DNA of 25,592 bases, taken from DAOPXV01 sp035352535. GTDB taxonomy: Bacteria; Muiribacteriota; UBA9980. Where the stretch lies: NCBI GenBank assembly GCA_964545075.1, contig CAZJFS010000050.1:1-25592 (forward strand), given 5' to 3'. The position numbers and the translations under genes are program-made. The notes beneath the pieces were generated by a model. It was not told where the DNA came from, did no database searches, and saw only the letters and a list, made by a program, of their open reading frames with translations. Shown in pieces: positions 21,537-25,592 of this stretch (the first letter of the stretch is position 1; each line of letters opens with the position of its first letter).

Positions 21537-22018
21537 TTTGCCTGCCACTCCGCTCTTAATATGCTGTATATATAATCGTCATAAAATTTGCCGTCCAGTT
21601 CGTGGTGTTCGCGCAGAACGGCATCTCTTTTAAAACCGGCTTTTTCAAGCATTTTAATTGACGATATATTAAAAGATCCCGTCTGGCCGTATAACTTGTT
21701 GAGGTCCGTAGTTGAAAAAATTTTATCGACGCAGTCTTTTAACATTTGTCCGCCAATTCCGCGGCCCCTCATTAACGGGTCTACGACATAGCCGAATTCC
21801 GCCGATCTGTTTCGGCTGTTAATGTCAAAATATGTGAATTTACCGGCAGGTTCCTCCGAGCCGTCGATGAAATATAAAAAAGATACCGATTCATTCGTCG
21901 GCGCTATGCGTTTGCCGTCAACTACCGGCCTGCATGTGATTTCTTCCGTTCTGCCGGCTTTATACCAGATTCCGATCTTTGCAATTTCTTCTTTTGTGGC
22001 AATTTTAATGTTGATCAC
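21533..22018 (-). CDS. GNAT family acetyltransferase (RimJ/RimL-like)
   Basis: 161 aa with the start chosen here. The domain opens INIKIATKEEIAKIG, has the middle strand AEFGYVVDPLMRGRGIGGQM with the acetyl-CoA loop RGRGIGG, then SFNISSIKMLEKAGFKRD and a closing LREHHELDGKFYDD. This is the RimJ/RimL-type pattern, whose members acetylate protein N termini, antibiotics or small amines. The frame is open upstream to a TTG at 22204 (223 aa), but the extra 62 residues have no family counterpart. I prefer GTG 22018 because GAGG lies 5 nt upstream and the protein then begins at the first domain strand. ATG at 22093 is a fallback. It is coupled by ATGA to the hydrolase gene. Confidence 0.75.
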   Translation of the reverse strand: MINIKIATKEEIAKIGIWYKAGRTEEITCRPVVDGKRIAPTNESVSFLYFIDGSEEPAGKFTYFDINSRNRSAEFGYVVDPLMRGRGIGGQMLKDCVDKIFSTTDLNKLYGQTGSFNISSIKMLEKAGFKRDAVLREHHELDGKFYDDYIYSILRAEWQAK

Positions 22019-22210
22019 ACAAGCCTCATTTTTACAACTTCTTGTTTTATTAAGGGAACGCTCTCCATGAAATTTTTCTTGAACGCTTTTCATTTCAGGC
22101 TCTTTCTTTGGTCTGGCACTCATAAAATTTGGCTTTGATATGTTTTCCCTGGCGCTCTTTCCGGCAGCGGTATGGCCATGAAATAAATTTCGGTTATCTT
22201 CCAATAGAAT

Positions 22211-22618
22211 TTATTCTCGCCGGCCCATATTCCGGGGAGTTCCGCAATTCAGACATGCGTTCTTATGCGCGCACAGCAGGCTTTTGCAGCACGGACATTT
22301 CCATTCCTCTTTTTGTTCCCTGATGAACGCCCTTATTCCCGTTTCACTGATCCGGCCGAGGTTTGCGATGGCGCTCTCGCCGTATTTCAAGGAATATCGT
22401 TTGTCCAGATTTTTGATGCGTTTGCACGGATAATTCGCGCACTTATTGCAAAGCTCTGAATCGTCGGCTTTTTCAGGGCAGTGTTTGATCCGGCATTTTT
22501 CACAATAAGAGGTTTTATTTCCGCCGGAGTTACACCCCTCGCATCTGTTCTTTGGCCTCTGGAAAGCGTAGCACAGATCGCATATCAATCCGCACGGCGC
22601 GACGCTCGAATATTTCAT
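22211..22618 (-). CDS. DUF3795 cysteine-rich protein
   Basis: 135 aa with fifteen cysteines. An N-terminal block (APCGLICDLCYAF, then CEGC, CEKC, CPEK, CNKCANYPC) and a C-terminal block (WKCPCCKSLLCAH, then CLNC) look like several zinc- or cluster-binding knots. The 'CGL-x-C-x-x-C' opening and 'C-x-x-C-x-x-[FY]-P-C' are the DUF3795 signature, found in many anaerobes. Function is unknown. The product follows the VOC gene by 29 nt and precedes the acetyltransferase, so it is in the same operon. Confidence 0.85.
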   Translation of the reverse strand: MKYSSVAPCGLICDLCYAFQRPKNRCEGCNSGGNKTSYCEKCRIKHCPEKADDSELCNKCANYPCKRIKNLDKRYSLKYGESAIANLGRISETGIRAFIREQKEEWKCPCCKSLLCAHKNACLNCGTPRNMGRRE

Positions 22619-22647
22619 GGTCTTTCGTTCCTCCTGACGGCTTATTC

Positions 22648-23043
22648 TTACATATTTTTCGGCTGCAAAACGCTCACGCGATTCCCTTCGGTGTCTAAAA
22701 ACGAGACGTATAGCCCGATGCCAGGGACCTCCATAGGCTCGCCCAGAACTTTTCCGCCGGATTCTTTTATGCTTTGGATCGCTTCTTTAATGTCGGCGAC
22801 CGCGATGACCACGCCCGGATGCGGCGCGTCGTTATTTTTCGGATAAAATCCGCCGTTGATGGTGCCGGGCCGTTTTACCATGTTGTTCTCGTTGGTCTCG
22901 GTCGTATGAGCGACCACGTAGTTGCCCATTTTTTCGCCGAGTTTGTTCATCTTCCAGCCGAATGCACGGGTATAAAAATCCGCCATACGGTCCCTGTTTT
23001 CAAATGGCATTTCAAAATGCACTACCGGGTTCATGTTTGACAT
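22648..23043 (-). CDS. VOC (glyoxalase/bleomycin resistance) family protein
   Basis: 131 aa, one complete vicinal-oxygen-chelate module of two beta-alpha-beta-beta-beta units. Landmarks: VVHFEMPFENRDRMADFYTR (H9 as a possible metal ligand), FGWKMNK, then GVVIAVADIKEAIQSIKESG and a closing VSFLDTEGNRVSVLQP. Members are metal-dependent lyases, dioxygenases or binding proteins; the closest-looking branch is the one annotated only as VOC family protein. AAGGAG lies 8 nt before ATG 23043. It is the first gene of the operon that runs down to 20211. No convincing -10/-35 pair is seen in 23044-23178. Confidence 0.88.
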   Translation of the reverse strand: MSNMNPVVHFEMPFENRDRMADFYTRAFGWKMNKLGEKMGNYVVAHTTETNENNMVKRPGTINGGFYPKNNDAPHPGVVIAVADIKEAIQSIKESGGKVLGEPMEVPGIGLYVSFLDTEGNRVSVLQPKNM

Positions 23044-23178
23044 AATTATTCTCCTTTTCTTTTTTTTCAGTATCCAGCCTTAATGATGCGTCGCACTCAC
23101 CGATCTGATCTATAATGTTTTCGAAGACATAATAGGGTCTTTTTCAGAATATAACATTATCATATCACAAGAAAATTT

Positions 23179-23468
23179 TCAAGCGTCGGCTGTGATTATG
23201 TTATTGACGGCGATCTTTTTAAGCTGGTTGTCGAAAAAGCCTTTACGATCTCCTGCGTGATTTTACCCTCTTGCATTGAATTTGATTCTAGCATATTAAA
23301 AAAATATTGCGAATAACTTTCGCCGTGATTCTCTGTTTTAGGATTAAGCCCGCCGGGCACGACTTTCAGTATGAGCCGAACGATATTAGAAGGCCAACCG
23401 CTGCAAACGGCAAACCAGACTGAAAATTTTCGAAAGCGGCAAATCTGTTTATGCCAAAAAAAGAAAAT
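23179..23468 (-). pseudogene. Frameshifted C-terminal gene remnant
   Basis: On the minus strand a protein-like reading runs from about 23468: SVWFAVCSGWPSNIVRLILK, then VVPGGLNPKTENHGESYSQ, then YFFNMLESNSMQEGKITQEI, to VKA. At 23234-23238 a run of five A (T on the coding strand) breaks the frame. With six, the sequence would continue FFDNQLKKIAVNNIITADA to a stop at 23181-23179. No start codon or RBS is found in frame upstream, so the gene is also truncated at the front. No family recognised. The remaining bases of 23044-23562 show nothing else beyond the -10 boxes before 23563. Confidence 0.45.
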
Positions 23469-23500
23469 TCATTATTTTTACTATCTTTTTTTCAGAAAAT

Positions 23501-23529
23501 TTCGTATAATTGTTCCACTCTAATATAAT
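23501..23529 (+). promoter_or_regulatory. Possible promoter of the 23563 gene
   Basis: Two perfect TATAAT boxes lie at 23505-23510 and 23524-23529. For the second, the hexamer 17 nt upstream is TTCGTA, a weak -35. Which box is used cannot be said. Confidence 0.35.
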
Positions 23530-23562
23530 TAATTTTAAAATTTAAAGGCCGGGAAAATAAAT

Positions 23563-24795
23563 ATGAAAAAAATCATGATAAAGATATTCGTATTCATAAT
23601 GATCATCTTTCCTCAATTTTACGCATTCGCTGAAGGGAATGCGGAAATTCGCAATGACTGGCGCGGCATAAAAGACGAGCTTGAAAAAGCTCGGGCATCC
23701 GTCACCAATGAACAGGAATTGGCATTTATTACGAAGGCTAAAACGATGCTCAAAACCCAGGACAAAAGTTTATTTATGGAAGAGATCACAAGATTTTCGG
23801 GTGAAATTAAAAATCTGGAATTCTCAGCCCTTCAAGGAACGCTTAGAACTGAACGATTCGCGGATTACGATTCGCTTTTTTTCCAGCTGGACCTGCTCGC
23901 TTCAAATGCTACATCTTCGACTGAACTTTTGGATCGCTATTGCATGAGCGAAGCTAAGACAAACTTCATCGGAAAAATTTCCGATAAAATCCTTTTAAAA
24001 ATAGCTGGGCGCGACATTTCAAAGATATTTGAAACGGATGATGAAATATCTGACGCAAAAGACAACGCCGGGTTTATTCCATCCGGAAAAGGCGCTTTCG
24101 TAATGCATATGGCGGATGCGATAAAGACCAACAGCGATCGGCGCGATTACTATTCAAAAAAAACGGCCGGCGTTTCGCGCCGCGTTTCAAGAAACCTTGT
24201 CGCTATGGAAAGAATTACGCTTCCGATAGCATGGCTGGTCGACCTCATGGCGCTTGAATTTAATAAAACCGGAATTCCGATAATAACCGGCGATTTCATT
24301 TCAATGAGTCTGATCAATGCTCCCGAAATTCCGCCGGTGTTTAAAAACATGGCGACGCCTGACATGGTCGTGGAATTGCGTTCATGTATCGACTCTTTCA
24401 AAACTTCCATAAAAACATCACTTGCGGATGACGACTTTTTATCCATAGGCTCCGCCGCTTACAGCGCGCTTTCGAAGATCACTGAGCTTGAAAATTCAGG
24501 CCGGTGCCACTTCGCGATCTCGAAACATATCGTCGAATCAATAGGATTTTTCGCGCTTCACGCCATTCGTTATGCGGAAGCGTCCCAGGGAAAGACAAAC
24601 GGCTTATCAAAACTTTTCATACGGGTTCAGGCTCTTGCGCTCCCGTTCTGCCACAACATCGATACCGACGCTCAAAAGTGCCATAAGCTCGGCGTCGGAA
24701 TTTTAATAAACGATGTTCCGGCCATACCGTTCAAAGAAGAATGGAAAGCGCGGTTTCATTCCAGTGCGCAACATGAGCTGAAACTTCATCATTAA
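23563..24795 (+). CDS. Secreted protein of unknown function
   Basis: 410 aa with a clear signal peptide (residues 1-23, ending FYAFA before EG). The mature part is mostly helical, with several T/S/K/E-rich amphipathic stretches, and has no repeat, metal site or catalytic motif I recognise. Three cysteines lie in the last quarter or so (RCHF, FCHN, KCHKLG), each directly before a histidine. This C-H pattern is unusual, but not the C-x-x-C-H of cytochrome c. The start is ATG 23563, with a weak GGGA region 10 nt upstream and in-frame methionines at residues 5 and 18. It is separated by 239 nt from the lipoprotein gene, which has its own leader. Confidence 0.75.
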   Translation: MKKIMIKIFVFIMIIFPQFYAFAEGNAEIRNDWRGIKDELEKARASVTNEQELAFITKAKTMLKTQDKSLFMEEITRFSGEIKNLEFSALQGTLRTERFADYDSLFFQLDLLASNATSSTELLDRYCMSEAKTNFIGKISDKILLKIAGRDISKIFETDDEISDAKDNAGFIPSGKGAFVMHMADAIKTNSDRRDYYSKKTAGVSRRVSRNLVAMERITLPIAWLVDLMALEFNKTGIPIITGDFISMSLINAPEIPPVFKNMATPDMVVELRSCIDSFKTSIKTSLADDDFLSIGSAAYSALSKITELENSGRCHFAISKHIVESIGFFALHAIRYAEASQGKTNGLSKLFIRVQALALPFCHNIDTDAQKCHKLGVGILINDVPAIPFKEEWKARFHSSAQHELKLHH

Positions 24796-24933
24796 AACGA
24801 ATAAAATAACGTGATACGATTCGAAAGTTTGGTTTGACCTGAAATTTTAAAATCTTCGCTCTTTATTTCCAATATGAGTCCATTTAAAACCAATGGTGTT
24901 TCAACTGAGGTATCATGTTGTTTCCGTTTTCCC

Positions 24934-24960
24934 TATGTTTGTTTAAAATAAATAAACATA
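24934..24960. repeat. A/T-rich inverted repeat, 12-bp arms
   Basis: TATGTTTGTTTA and TAAATAAACATA pair over 12 bp with one G-U, around an AAA loop. It lies between the secreted-protein gene and the lipoprotein gene. No T-run follows, so it is more likely an operator or structured leader than a terminator. Confidence 0.5.
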
Positions 24961-24970
24961 TTTATACGCT

Positions 24971-24990
24971 TTTGAGTTATTAAACTCAAA
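24971..24990. repeat. Perfect inverted repeat TTTGAGTT/AACTCAAA
   Basis: 8-bp arms separated by ATTA, 44 nt before the lipoprotein start. A possible weak promoter (TTGTTT at 24939 and TATACG at 24963) would start transcription at about 24975, inside this repeat. That placement suits a repressor site. Confidence 0.45.
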
Positions 24991-25034
24991 TGAATAATTC
25001 GAGTTTTTAATCAGTAAAATAAAAGGAGTTTTTT

Positions 25035-25592
25035 GTGAGACAAAAATTTGCGGTTAGTTTATCTGTATTGTTAATTTTAACGGGTTTTTTGATTTTTAGC
25101 GGATGCGGCGGTGACGATGGCTCGTATAGCGGTATCGTCACTCCATCGTTAAATAAAGAGCTGGTGATACAGGGAACGCTTCCTGACGTAGCGTCAGGCG
25201 GTGGGATCAGTTTCGCGCCTTCGGCGGCTCCGGCGCGCGCGGCCGATTTTGGAGGGCTTTATACGATATCGGTGATAGACCGCGATGATCCTTCTTTACA
25301 GAAGGAACTTACGCAAGCCGTCTTATCCGGAAATAGTTTCAGCGCCACGATACCGATATCGAATTTGCGAAAAACTCCGTTTATCGTGATACGCGAAAAA
25401 GCGTCGAATAGAAACATTCTTTCCGTTATGCCAGGCCGCGTTCCGGCCTATAATGAATTGCCCCCGTCCGTCCGCCAGATAATAATCCGCGGCCTGACGC
25501 TAAATTCTCAATCGACCGCGCGCGCGCTTTTATCCATAACTAAAAATATAAACCCGGATATGCCTATAGTTTCAATATTAAAAGAAGAAGAA
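25035..25592 (+). CDS. Lipoprotein of unknown function (3' end outside the window)
   Basis: 186 codons are visible, open to the window edge. The start is GTG 25035, with AGGAG 6 nt upstream. A short charged start, a hydrophobic core and a lipobox FSGC at residues 21-24 make it a lipoprotein with C24 as lipidated residue. G, D and S follow (CGGDDGSYSG), a typical flexible tether. The mature part has a beta-rich look (ELVIQGTLP, ATIPISNLR) and an A/P-rich linker near residues 61-75; no enzyme motif is seen. It resembles the N-terminal carboxypeptidase-regulatory-like or Ig-like segments of large surface lipoproteins, but too little is present to name one. Confidence 0.8.
   Translation, partial: MRQKFAVSLSVLLILTGFLIFSGCGGDDGSYSGIVTPSLNKELVIQGTLPDVASGGGISFAPSAAPARAADFGGLYTISVIDRDDPSLQKELTQAVLSGNSFSATIPISNLRKTPFIVIREKASNRNILSVMPGRVPAYNELPPSVRQIIIRGLTLNSQSTARALLSITKNINPDMPIVSILKEEE

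Overview
This is a compact bacterial stretch with moderate to low GC and many A/T-rich gaps. Shine-Dalgarno sites are mostly GGAGG-like, and several promoters are close to sigma-70 consensus with exact 17-nt spacers. Predicted lipoproteins and secreted or periplasmic proteins suggest a two-membrane cell. I cannot name the phylum from sequence alone. The unusual gene mix fits a poorly sampled lineage, probably anaerobic (inference).

Region by region. Positions 1-3114 hold the start of a STAS-domain protein (minus strand), a membrane-anchored glycerophosphodiester phosphodiesterase, an exported C45-type Ntn-hydrolase and a small DUF3592 membrane protein, each with its own visible promoter. Positions 3111-8889, all minus strand, hold two membrane/exported proteins of unknown role, a homocysteine S-methyltransferase family protein, a frameshifted secreted protein, an AlkD-type DNA glycosylase, a 529-residue helical protein of unknown function and a small 47-codon gene. 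Positions 8981-11086 hold a FlxA-like coiled coil, a decayed stretch of about 800 nt with gene remnants, and a solute-binding protein whose two lobes appear to be in swapped order.

The main feature is a minus-strand operon from 19191 down to 11124, possibly beginning with the nitroreductase at 19849. It encodes: a LuxC acyl-CoA/acyl-enzyme reductase fused to a PaaK-type adenylate-forming enzyme (889 aa); a fusion of an RsbW-like ATPase with GNAT acetyltransferase; a LuxE acyl-protein synthetase that keeps the acyl-accepting cysteine near its C terminus; and two more PaaK/LuxE-superfamily proteins. The last four junctions are tight (18 nt, 1 nt, 122 nt and an 8-nt overlap). The set looks like a fatty-acid (or other carboxylic acid) reductase complex that makes an aldehyde, but with no luciferase genes (luxAB) and no luxD, and with a built-in regulatory or acyl-modifying subunit. 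Its substrate and product are unknown.

Positions 19939-20148 are an assembly gap of exactly 100 N flanked by two identical 55-nt copies that contain a 15-nt tandem repeat. Positions 23043-20211 form a minus-strand operon (VOC protein, DUF3795, GNAT acetyltransferase, membrane-anchored alpha/beta hydrolase). After a non-coding stretch with another frameshifted remnant, the window ends with a plus-strand secreted protein of unknown function and the start of a lipoprotein that runs off the edge.
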